Below are positions 24,308 to 32,266 of a DNA stretch of 47,607 nt, in pieces. Below the pieces are notes generated by a model. The model was not told where the DNA came from. It did no database searches and saw only the letters and a list, made by a program, of their open reading frames with translations. Numbering within the stretch: the first letter of the stretch is position 1; each line of letters begins with the position of its first letter. The translations under genes and the position numbers were made by a program. Source of the stretch: an uncultured Robinsoniella sp. (GTDB taxonomy: Bacteria; Bacillota; Clostridia; Lachnospirales; Lachnospiraceae); the NCBI GenBank assembly GCA_900539655.1, contig UQCR01000047.1, forward strand, positions 1 through 47,607, in the 5' to 3' direction.

Positions 24308-24493
24308 TACATAATCCTCCTTACACTCTGATCCGGATATCATCATATCCATTTTTTATTATTGTTTATATATAAATTTTAATTATGGAATATCAGCGGT
24401 ATTTGATTCTGATAGAAACATTTTATTTCATAATATTAATTTAAATAACACCATATGCCATATAAAAATTTATTACTATAATAGAAATAAGTT
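24308..24493 (-). promoter_or_regulatory. AT-rich leader with candidate operator upstream of the precursor genes
   Basis: This 186-bp gap holds TATCAG/CTGATA inverted arms at 24391-24396 and 24409-24414, with A/T-rich sequence and TATATATAA-like -10 candidates on the minus strand downstream. It may be a separate promoter for the precursors, possibly used by the sigma factor at 25950-26459. A second dyad, GGATAT/ATATCC, lies near 24340 just before the ribosome-binding site. Confidence 0.4.
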
Positions 24494-25885
24494 TTATTTA
24501 TCTGTTTGAAAAATAAGGCTTTTAATCTCCTGCGGATAACCTTTTCTAAAAAAAGTGCAAAGGATATCAGCTTTTCCCATTACTCCATTGCCGGAAAACA
24601 TGCTCATAGCCCTGCATCCTCCGCCGCAATCGTACCTATATTCACAATTTCTACAGTCTTCATTTGCATGAATTACTTCTTTTAACTTTATCGATGCCAG
24701 ACGAAAAAATGGATTCTCAATATTTTTATAAATATCGGTTACCGTTGTCTGTAATAGATTAGGCATATTTCCTTCAATCTCTGAATCCGTCATCGATGGA
24801 CAGGGAAGAAATGTTCCATCCGGCAAAAGATATGGATGTATTCTGCAATTTAGACAGGAACTTGCATTCTCGCATTCCCTATTACCGCCATATCTTTGAT
24901 ATGGACTGCCATAACCTTCTATATTCCCTTTTTGGCATGCAAAAAATCCATCCAGCTGTATCCCCATTGGCGCCTTATCCGCCTTGTATATCTGCACAAT
25001 TTTCAGGTACTCCTCATACAGTTCTTCTGTCTGAAGGGGCGTTCCCTGATTATTTTCTTTCCATTTTCCGGCTTCAAATACCAGCGAAGTTTTCCAAAAA
25101 TCAATTTTCAGATCTCTAAGAAGTTCATACGTGGCTTTCAGTCCATCTATATTTTTTCTGCAAATAGCAGATTCAATCATGACCCGATATCCACATTTTT
25201 TCAGTTTTCGTATAACCTCTATTGTTTTTTCTTCCGTTCCCTCAATGCCCCGCATCCAGTCATGCTGCCCTACACCATCAAAACTAAGGACAAATTCCGG
25301 CTTAAATGAGCGTTTTTCGCACTCTTTTAAAATATCATTTGAAATTAAAATCCCATTTGTATAAATTTGTGATATGGCTATTCCCGATTCCAGAATTTTG
25401 TCCACAATCCGAAAAAAATCTTTACGAAGAAATGGCTCACCACCAGATATGGAAATCACACTGACATTTGCTTCCCGGAACTGCTCAATCATTGAAAAAC
25501 ATTCTTCCGTATTCATATCATGATAACGGTAATCCGGGGCACTCATATAACAATGCCTGCACTTTAGATTACATCTTCCGGTAACAGACCAGTGAATGGC
25601 CTTTATGTATGTATTATCTGCTTTCCTGTATTCCTGAATGCAAGATAGTTCCATTGGTTTATCAGAAACAGTGATAATCCCTTTATCCTTTAATTCACCG
25701 AAAAACTGTTTCTGCTTTTTACTTAACATAACCGCATCTAAATCTATTTTTCCATTGCAAAATTCCAAAACCTGAAAACCATCCTGCTCGAGAAAATTAA
25801 TTGTACCACTGTCAGTTCTTATAATTGCATAGGGAAGATTCTTCCACCCTCTTAGCGCGTATGGTTCCGCTAATTTTGCATACAT
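24494..25885 (-). CDS. Radical SAM/SPASM peptide maturase
   Basis: A 463-residue enzyme. The N-terminal 80 residues resemble a PqqD-like precursor-binding domain. The radical SAM core carries the iron-sulfur motif CNLKCRHC (Cys105, 109, 112) and the SAM-binding ISGGEPFLR. The C-terminal SPASM region has further Cys clusters (CRIHPY, LPCPSM, CRNCEYRYDCGGGC) for auxiliary clusters. This layout is that of peptide-modifying enzymes that make thioether bonds from Cys. It lies directly upstream of the two precursors, of which the three-Cys one is the likely substrate. Start ATG has AAGGTGATAAC before it. Confidence 0.9.
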   Translation of the reverse strand: MYAKLAEPYALRGWKNLPYAIIRTDSGTINFLEQDGFQVLEFCNGKIDLDAVMLSKKQKQFFGELKDKGIITVSDKPMELSCIQEYRKADNTYIKAIHWSVTGRCNLKCRHCYMSAPDYRYHDMNTEECFSMIEQFREANVSVISISGGEPFLRKDFFRIVDKILESGIAISQIYTNGILISNDILKECEKRSFKPEFVLSFDGVGQHDWMRGIEGTEEKTIEVIRKLKKCGYRVMIESAICRKNIDGLKATYELLRDLKIDFWKTSLVFEAGKWKENNQGTPLQTEELYEEYLKIVQIYKADKAPMGIQLDGFFACQKGNIEGYGSPYQRYGGNRECENASSCLNCRIHPYLLPDGTFLPCPSMTDSEIEGNMPNLLQTTVTDIYKNIENPFFRLASIKLKEVIHANEDCRNCEYRYDCGGGCRAMSMFSGNGVMGKADILCTFFRKGYPQEIKSLIFQTDK

Positions 25886-25949
25886 GTTATCACCTTCTTA
25901 TGTTTTCTTTTCTGTATATATATACGTAACAACAACTACATTCCCTACA

Positions 25950-26459
25950 TTAATTTTTAGATTTTTCCAATTTATTTTTTATTTTCTTTAGTGTTCTGCT
26001 TGCTGTTACACTGGCGCACTTTTCAGAGATATCCAGCTGCATTGCTATTTCACCATAGGATAAATTCATATAATAATGAAGGACAATAATCATTCTTTCC
26101 CTCTGGGACAGATTGCCAAGCAATCTTTGTATATCTATCTGATTTTCAACCTGGATGTAAGTTTCATTTTCCGCTGAAACATTCTGATCAATCAAATCAT
26201 CCATCGATATAATCCCTTTCCTCTTCTTCCGCAAATGATCCACCCATACATTTTTTGCAATCGTTAAAAGCCAGGTTACAACTTTGGCCTTTTCTTCATC
26301 ATAGAGGTTTCCTTTTTCCAACACTTTCATAAAGGTAATACTGGTCAGGTCTTCTGTAACTTCTCTCTGAAAAGTGTGATAGTAAAAATAATTATATATA
26401 TAGTCATAATAATGTTCATACACCATTTTAAAAGCCTTTTCCTTACGCAAGTCTATCAT
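25950..26459 (-). CDS. RNA polymerase sigma factor, ECF-like sigma-70 family
   Basis: A 169-residue protein with a sigma-70 region 2 (about 10-80, with YIYNYFYYHT and WLLTIAKNVWVDHLRKK) and a region 4 helix-turn-helix (about 115-165, with LSQRERMIIVLHYYMNLSYGEIA). No regions 1 or 3, so it is ECF-like. The start lies 23 bp after the RsbW-like gene, and AGAGAGGTG precedes it. Its position between that gene and the radical SAM gene suggests it drives the peptide cluster and may itself be the target of the RsbW-like protein, a combination not usual for ECF factors; that link is inferred. Confidence 0.85.
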   Translation of the reverse strand: MIDLRKEKAFKMVYEHYYDYIYNYFYYHTFQREVTEDLTSITFMKVLEKGNLYDEEKAKVVTWLLTIAKNVWVDHLRKKRKGIISMDDLIDQNVSAENETYIQVENQIDIQRLLGNLSQRERMIIVLHYYMNLSYGEIAMQLDISEKCASVTASRTLKKIKNKLEKSKN

Positions 26460-26482
26460 TTTTACACCTCTCTTTTGCTTTT

Positions 26483-26890
26483 TTAAATGTTTTTCTTTAA
26501 GGTCAGAATGTTTTTTCTCCCCACGTACCGATAGGATAAATGATCCATTATTTTCTTCACCATGAGTATCCCAAGTCCCCCTATCTGTCTTCGCTCAGCA
26601 CTCAGAGTGATGTCCGGGTCTTCCTTTTGCAAAGGATTGTAAGGTGTTCCAAAATCAATAAAGTGGATCACCATTTGCTTCGGATCATCTGTAATCTGAC
26701 AGCGGATTGTTGCAATACCCGCCCTGGAGGGATATGCATAATTTGCAATATTAACGTAGATTTCTTCCACTGCAACTTTAATCTGCATTTTCACTTTTGC
26801 CGGGCAGTCTGTTTTGTTTAATTCTTCTTCTATAAATTCCAGTACCTGATCCAGCCGGTCCGTTTTTGCCGGTACGGTCAATTCTTTCAT
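26483..26890 (-). CDS. RsbW-like anti-sigma kinase (HATPase domain)
   Basis: A 135-residue single-domain protein of the RsbW/SpoIIAB/BtrW type. The N-box VEEIYVNIANYAYP retains Glu42/43 and the Mg-binding Asn47, and the nucleotide-binding DFGTPYNP and GGLGILMVKK loops are intact. Such kinases phosphorylate a STAS protein and sequester a partner. Start ATG 26890 has GGAGG upstream and follows the phosphatase stop by one base. Candidate targets are the STAS protein at 17829-18125 and the sigma factor at 25950-26459. Confidence 0.88.
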   Translation of the reverse strand: MKELTVPAKTDRLDQVLEFIEEELNKTDCPAKVKMQIKVAVEEIYVNIANYAYPSRAGIATIRCQITDDPKQMVIHFIDFGTPYNPLQKEDPDITLSAERRQIGGLGILMVKKIMDHLSYRYVGRKNILTLKKNI

Positions 26891-26891
26891 C

Positions 26892-29060
26892 TCACACCTC
26901 CAGCTTTCTTTCATCTCTTTCATGGATCTTTAATGCAAGCATTGTAATATCATCAAATTGGGGAGCTCCTTTTACAAACAGATCTATATTGTTTTTGATA
27001 TTTTTTAATATTTCTTCCAAAGGAAGGCCTGCATTTTTATCCAGGATTTCCTGCAGCCGCGCTTCTCCATAGAGTTCATTATAAATGTCCGTAGCTTCCG
27101 TAACGCCGTCTGTGTACAGATACAGCAGATCTCCCTGATTCAGCTGAATCTGGTTCTGCCGATAACGGATTCCCTCCATACCTGCCAGTACGAATCCCGG
27201 TCTGCTTTTCAGGTAGGCAAAGCTTTGCCCTTTCCGCTTCAGAAGAGGCGGGTTATGCCCTGCGTTAACATAAGTAAACAGGCCGCTGTCTAATTCCAGA
27301 ATACCCATCCATGCAGTAACAAACATCCCCGCCTGATTATTTTCACACAACTGTTTATTCACATTGGTAAAAACCTCACAGGGTTCTTCCCCATTTTGGG
27401 TATGATTTTTAATCAAAGTCTTTGCAATAACCATAAACAGCGCAGCCGGAACACCTTTACCTGATACGTCTGCCATTACTACGGCAAGATGATTATCGTC
27501 CGTCAGAAAGAAATCATAAAAGTCTCCCCCAACTTCTTTAGCCGGCTGCATCGTTGCATATACATTAAATTCTTTATGCTCCGGGAAAGCAGGAAAAATG
27601 CAGGGAAGCATGCTTGCCTGAATCTGGGTTGCCACATTTAACTCCGCTCCGATTCGTTCCTTTTCCGCCGTCACTGCTGTCAGGTTCCTGATGTACTCTT
27701 TTAATTTTAATGTCATTTCCTGAAACGCATTGGAAAGCTCTTCTGTTTCATCTCCGGTATGGATTTCCAGATTGTATTCCAGATTACCATCTCCCACTCC
27801 CTGTACTGCCTGGGTAACTCGCACAATGGGATCCGTTATTTTTTTAGCAACAGAAGTGCTCAAAAAGAAGATCGCCAGTAATACAATCAGGATTAAGATG
27901 ATTAAGATGATCAGTACCATCCCGATATTCTGGTTAATCTGGCTGATTGCACCATTCGTCAGTTTCATAATTCCGTCCTGGCTCTCAAGCGCCGGAGCAA
28001 TAACTTCCTCCTGTTCAATGACAGTTGCAAAGCTCCAGCCCAGAGTTGTCAGCGGTTCATATGCTAGGTATACCTTTTTGCCATCTATGGTTACTTCTGC
28101 AATCCCGCTTTCCCCAGCCACCATCTTCGTGACCGCTTCTGCCAGTTCTGTATTGTCACTCTGGCGAAGATCTGTTACGTGATCCGGGTCAGCCCCTACT
28201 TCACCGCTTTCTTTTGAGGATATGTTGACCTTTCCGGCGCTGTCGATGAGAAATGCATAACCGGACTTCCCCACCTCCGTATTCATTACCACATCATTGA
28301 TATCCGTCAGATAGGAGCCTACCCCGGCAACTCCCATGAATTCCTCTCCTTTATAGAAAGGCTTTGCACAGATAATTGCGGAGCCCCCTCCATGGATGTC
28401 CTTAATGATATCGGTGAAAATAAGCTTCTGTTCATCCACTGCTTTTTGATACCAGGGACGCAAAAATGCTTCATATGGATTCGGCACATCTGAACCTTCA
28501 TCAAACTTTGCCGAAGAAATATAATCCGCCATTATTACAATTCCGGATTTCGTAGCGACATAAGTGGATGCCACTACCTCGTCATGGCCATTGATCTGCA
28601 CCAAAATATCCTTGATATTAGCTATTTTATGTATTTCAGACTGTATATCCGGATCGTTCTTATCCTTAACGGTGGAAGAAAACATCAGTTGGGCCGTCAG
28701 GTTTGTATTTCCTTTTACAGGCTCCTGTACAGACCGGTCCGGATATTCATCCGGATTATCGTAAATAGATGTCATGGTATCCGCTATGGTTTCTACGTAT
28801 GTCTTCGTAAAATTAAATTTTGTTTCGATATATTTGGCTTTTTCCCGGGCAACGTCTGCAATTTTTTGTTTTGCCTGACTGATTAATGCCGCTTTGGCAT
28901 CATCCCCCGCCTGATGTCCCAGTTCTTTGCTTGTCTGTACCGTGTGGGATTTCATAGAAAGCATTCCATAAACCGTTACCCCACTGATGATAACAATTGC
29001 TGCCATTGCTACTAAAATGGTTGCCGCAGTAACCTTTTTCCTGATATTATGCTTCATCAT
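26892..29060 (-). CDS. Membrane Cache-domain PP2C serine phosphatase (RsbU/SpoIIE-type)
   Basis: About 722 residues: an N-terminal membrane helix (about 10-35), a large extracellular Cache-type sensing domain (about 40-330), a second membrane helix (about 355-385), a HAMP linker, a short coiled segment, and a SpoIIE-type PP2C domain with PAKEVGGDFYDFF and ADVSGKGVPAALFM, both metal-binding Asp in place. Such proteins dephosphorylate STAS antagonists when they detect an outside signal. Start is 29060 or 29057 (GGGAGGCAGGA precedes both), inside the end of the GNAT gene. With the kinase and STAS proteins it completes a partner switch; its signal is unknown but is probably a small extracellular molecule. 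Confidence 0.9.
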   Translation of the reverse strand: MMKHNIRKKVTAATILVAMAAIVIISGVTVYGMLSMKSHTVQTSKELGHQAGDDAKAALISQAKQKIADVAREKAKYIETKFNFTKTYVETIADTMTSIYDNPDEYPDRSVQEPVKGNTNLTAQLMFSSTVKDKNDPDIQSEIHKIANIKDILVQINGHDEVVASTYVATKSGIVIMADYISSAKFDEGSDVPNPYEAFLRPWYQKAVDEQKLIFTDIIKDIHGGGSAIICAKPFYKGEEFMGVAGVGSYLTDINDVVMNTEVGKSGYAFLIDSAGKVNISSKESGEVGADPDHVTDLRQSDNTELAEAVTKMVAGESGIAEVTIDGKKVYLAYEPLTTLGWSFATVIEQEEVIAPALESQDGIMKLTNGAISQINQNIGMVLIILIILILIVLLAIFFLSTSVAKKITDPIVRVTQAVQGVGDGNLEYNLEIHTGDETEELSNAFQEMTLKLKEYIRNLTAVTAEKERIGAELNVATQIQASMLPCIFPAFPEHKEFNVYATMQPAKEVGGDFYDFFLTDDNHLAVVMADVSGKGVPAALFMVIAKTLIKNHTQNGEEPCEVFTNVNKQLCENNQAGMFVTAWMGILELDSGLFTYVNAGHNPPLLKRKGQSFAYLKSRPGFVLAGMEGIRYRQNQIQLNQGDLLYLYTDGVTEATDIYNELYGEARLQEILDKNAGLPLEEILKNIKNNIDLFVKGAPQFDDITMLALKIHERDERKLEV

Positions 29061-30153
29061 TCCTGCCTCCCATACCGCCCTTTTGCCTTTCCTCATAAAA
29101 CACTTCCACATATTGGCTCAGATCACGGAATTCTTCCGTTAATACATAATTCTCAAAATTAATCGGAACCTCCAGGGGATTATGCATAACCATAAATTCA
29201 TTTTCACTGCAGAGAGGCTTAAATCCGGCAAAAAAGAAGCCTTTCTCTTTCAACAGGAAATATGCGTCAACCGCCCCGGGATCGTTTACATTCAGAAATG
29301 CATTTATCGTAAAATTCACAAGGCCTCCATACTCTTCCAATATCGTGTCCACATAATCCTTCAGTCCTCCGCCGGTTCTATAGATCGTGATTGCCGCGCT
29401 GCTCTGCACCCAATCAATGGTCTTCATTACCTGGCAGGCAGCGTGTGGGTCCGACTCACTCCTATTCCCACAGATGCCAGTGCAGTCTCCTGCATTCCAC
29501 GCCCTATCCTCCGGCACATCCGCCAAATGAAAGGTTACACCCAGCTTTTTATACAGCCATCCGGCAAATCCCTTTTGTTCCGATGGTATATACAGTGTTC
29601 CCGCATTGGTTTTATCCTTTGCCAGAATCTGAATCCCCTGTGAGTGCTTGAGATTCCTTCGCTTTCCATAGGACTGTTGTATCTTCTCCATATCAAAAAC
29701 TGAAAAAATAAAGCCGCAGCCAATTAGCCCCCTCATCCGCAATAACCGCTGGGATATCGCGTGAAAAGTAACGGGAAGGGAATAGACCGCTGAACAGGGC
29801 ATCTCACGAAGTAAAGTCATGCCATAATCAAACATATGCTCCGCCAGCCCATATCCCCGGTACTTCTTTTTGAATATCTGCGTTGCAATTTCGATCATAC
29901 ACTCATAGGGAAAAAACTTTTTCAAGATCATTACGCCCGCCACATCTTCCATATCCGTCACCGCCACGAGAAACGTAATAATTCCTTCCCTGTGTTCTTC
30001 CCGAATAAACTCCGGATTATAAAAATCCCTTTTAAAATAAGTTTCCCCATACTCATCCCGGATACACTCAATAACGCCCTCAGCATCCCTGTCCTCTAAC
30101 GTCCGAAAAGAAATTTCCAAACGCTCACCTGTTTCTCTATGATGTACCTGCAT
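29047..30153 (-). CDS. GNAT-fold protein of the partner-switching operon
   Basis: A 368-residue soluble protein. The N-terminal half looks like a GNAT acetyltransferase, with ITFLVAV, MILKKFFPYE and the acetyl-CoA loop KKKYRGYGLAEHMF (about 95-108). The C-terminal half, with YVDTILEEYGGL and FFFAGFKPL, resembles a second GNAT-like lobe. Its 3' end overlaps the PP2C gene, so the two are translationally coupled. GNAT proteins are known neighbours of RsbW/PP2C modules in Clostridia, but what this one acetylates, or whether it is active, cannot be read from sequence. Start ATG has GGAGC upstream. Confidence 0.65.
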   Translation of the reverse strand: MQVHHRETGERLEISFRTLEDRDAEGVIECIRDEYGETYFKRDFYNPEFIREEHREGIITFLVAVTDMEDVAGVMILKKFFPYECMIEIATQIFKKKYRGYGLAEHMFDYGMTLLREMPCSAVYSLPVTFHAISQRLLRMRGLIGCGFIFSVFDMEKIQQSYGKRRNLKHSQGIQILAKDKTNAGTLYIPSEQKGFAGWLYKKLGVTFHLADVPEDRAWNAGDCTGICGNRSESDPHAACQVMKTIDWVQSSAAITIYRTGGGLKDYVDTILEEYGGLVNFTINAFLNVNDPGAVDAYFLLKEKGFFFAGFKPLCSENEFMVMHNPLEVPINFENYVLTEEFRDLSQYVEVFYEERQKGGMGGRNDEA

Positions 30154-30219
30154 CTTTTATCTGCTCCTTTTCCATGTGTACTCAAGGCTTTCACGATAAC
30201 GTCTAAGGTCATCTAAAAG

Positions 30220-31998
30220 CTATACAGTCTTAATTACAATCGTCAGATTATTGACGCCAAATGTTCGATTAAACGATACCTGTTCTGCCTTTTTCACAAT
30301 AAGCCGTATTCCAAGGCTGTCATCATCCAGCAATTTGCCTTTTGCCTGCTCTTTTTTCTTCTCATAATACAGAACAGGATCAAAGATCTTTCCTCCATTT
30401 CGCATACGGAGCACTACTGTTCCCGGCATTACAAAAATGCGGATATCCACAAACTGTGTCTCTTTTTCTTCAAAACAATGGTCGAAAATAATAACCAGCA
30501 TTTCTTCTAGAGACAAACTAAGCATCATTGCCGTCTTCTCATCCAACTGGTTTTCTTTACAAAAAGTATTGATCTTTATGGAAGCATCCACCGCTTCCTC
30601 TACTCTATTGGGTACCGAAAAAGAAAGATATTTTCCTTTGTCCTCAAAGGTTCTGTCCAGTAAATACAGCCCGGAAAATTTGTTATTTCTGATACACACG
30701 AGCCCCACCCACATGAGCATCACAAGAAAAGCCGCTGCTTCCGCAAGGATAAAACAAGACCACACTCCCATTAAAAAACCAGCTTCTGAAAAAAGCATTG
30801 CAAAAAGAGTAACAAACCCGAATGCCCTGAAAAATGTAATTACATTTGCCAGCAGATTTCTGCCGGTCGTAAAAAACAAAAAAATAAATATATTGTTTAC
30901 CATCGACAAAGCCAGGCTAAGCGCATAGCAAATGAGAGCCGCCACAGATAAGGCAAGGACTTCCTCTCCCTGTATCCCAAACATTTGGCAGATTTGCCGT
31001 GGAAATATTATTATCACCACCGTTACAGCCAGGATAATGCCGATTCCACTTTGAAAAGCCATTTTCATCGTAGTCCGGATACTTGTATTATCTTTTTCCC
31101 CGTAAAAGACTCCGATCAGCGGCGTAATTGTTTGGGATACTCCTGAGATAACCGCTGTAATAAAACTCCCCACCGTAGCCGTCATAGCAAATGCAGTAAT
31201 GGCATTGTTTCCAAATGCCCGGAATAAAATCCAGTTTAAAACCATCGTGCGGATAATATTGCAGAAATTATTCAATGCCATGGAACTGCCTGTAACCACA
31301 ATTTCCTTCATGCTTTTCCACACCAGGAATGGCTTCTGCAACGGAAAACAGCGGCTTGGGAATCTTAAAAACAAAAAACCGGCAATGTCCGCAATCGCCG
31401 TACTCAATACGGAAGCAAATGCCATCCCGCCCATCCCCATATGAAACACCAGCAGGAAAACCAGATCCAACACCACATTCAGAACAGCCATAAGCATAAA
31501 CATCACGACACCCATCCGGGGACGCCCGCTTACTCTTAAAAAATTAAAGGGATAGTACATCAAAACAACCGACAGTCCCCCCGCCATCATAACGAAAGCG
31601 TAGTCATACGCCATCTCATATAATTCCCCCTGTGCCCCCAGCCCATGGACAATAGCCGGCAGGAAAGCCAATCCGGGAATTGTAACCAGAAGTCCTGCCA
31701 CAAGAGATAAAATGAGTGCCAGAGAAGCCATATTATCACAGCTCTTTCGATCCTCTTTGCCAATATAGACCGATGCATTTGCCGCTGCCCACACACTGAT
31801 CAGGGACCCCAACGTCATAAATGTAAAATATACCGGCTTCACCAGATTAAGCGCCGCCAATCCCTTTTCACCTATGAAATTACCAATAATAACACTGTCT
31901 ATTAAGACCGTAATCGTGGTTCCAAGTAGTGCCAGGATAGATGGAATCAGATAAGTTCGGAAAGTAGAGCGGATAAAAAAGTCATTATTTTTTTCCAT
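30220..31998 (-). CDS. MATE family efflux transporter fused to a degenerate RsbW-like ATPase domain
   Basis: A 592-residue fusion. Residues to about 435 form a 12-helix MATE transporter. The last 150 residues form an HATPase-like domain of the RsbW type. The usual Glu-x-x-x-Asn N-box reads EEMLVIIFDH, with Ile in place of the metal-binding Asn; the G1 loop reads NGGKIFDP with Asn for Asp; and the later loop reads DDSLGIRLIV without the usual GlyGly. So this domain probably binds a partner without phosphorylating it. Start ATG 31998 is chosen by AAAGGAAA; the frame is open to 32067 but that part is promoter. First gene of the operon, likely exporting a small molecule sensed or signalled by the module. 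Confidence 0.8.
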   Translation of the reverse strand: MEKNNDFFIRSTFRTYLIPSILALLGTTITVLIDSVIIGNFIGEKGLAALNLVKPVYFTFMTLGSLISVWAAANASVYIGKEDRKSCDNMASLALILSLVAGLLVTIPGLAFLPAIVHGLGAQGELYEMAYDYAFVMMAGGLSVVLMYYPFNFLRVSGRPRMGVVMFMLMAVLNVVLDLVFLLVFHMGMGGMAFASVLSTAIADIAGFLFLRFPSRCFPLQKPFLVWKSMKEIVVTGSSMALNNFCNIIRTMVLNWILFRAFGNNAITAFAMTATVGSFITAVISGVSQTITPLIGVFYGEKDNTSIRTTMKMAFQSGIGIILAVTVVIIIFPRQICQMFGIQGEEVLALSVAALICYALSLALSMVNNIFIFLFFTTGRNLLANVITFFRAFGFVTLFAMLFSEAGFLMGVWSCFILAEAAAFLVMLMWVGLVCIRNNKFSGLYLLDRTFEDKGKYLSFSVPNRVEEAVDASIKINTFCKENQLDEKTAMMLSLSLEEMLVIIFDHCFEEKETQFVDIRIFVMPGTVVLRMRNGGKIFDPVLYYEKKKEQAKGKLLDDDSLGIRLIVKKAEQVSFNRTFGVNNLTIVIKTV

Positions 31999-32032
31999 AT
32001 TAATATTTCCTTTTATCAAATATCTAATAACT

Positions 32033-32094
32033 ATTATACAAGAAAGGACCTTCTGCCTATTTACCATTTACCACGAAAGTGTGCTGTTTACCAC
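32033..32094 (-). promoter_or_regulatory. MATE/phosphatase operon promoter with TTACCAY direct-repeat operator
   Basis: Repeats TTACCAT (32061-32067), TTACCAC (32068-32074) and TTACCAC (32088-32094) are seen on the plus strand, with a 20-bp period. On the minus strand a perfect -10 TATAAT lies at 32033-32038, 29 bp from the repeat at 32068. The arrangement equals that at 18309-18370 while the spacers differ in sequence, so it is a functional match and not a recent copy. Confidence 0.78.
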
Positions 32095-32120
32095 GTATCA
32101 AACATTTGGAGGACATGCAC

Positions 32121-32164
32121 AAAAAACCGGGCATATATGATAATTAATTATCATATATGCCCGG
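32121..32164 (-). terminator. Perfect 38-bp palindromic terminator after the glycosidase-like gene
   Basis: 32127-32164 is an exact palindrome (CCGGGCATATATGATAAT and its complement). On the minus strand it is followed by a six-T run (32121-32126). It ends the glycosidase operon and insulates the MATE promoter beyond it. Confidence 0.9.
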
Positions 32165-32266
32165 TCCTAAACTACCGGTTCACAGCTATTAAATTCCACA
32201 GCCAGAATCAGATACCAGACTGCCATCTCTGTTTGATTCTATTTGATCGTTCTTTTTATTAAACAT

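Noticed and set aside
32127..32164. 38-bp perfect palindrome considered as an operator or replication site
   Set aside because: A six-T run follows on the strand of the upstream gene, so a terminator explains it.
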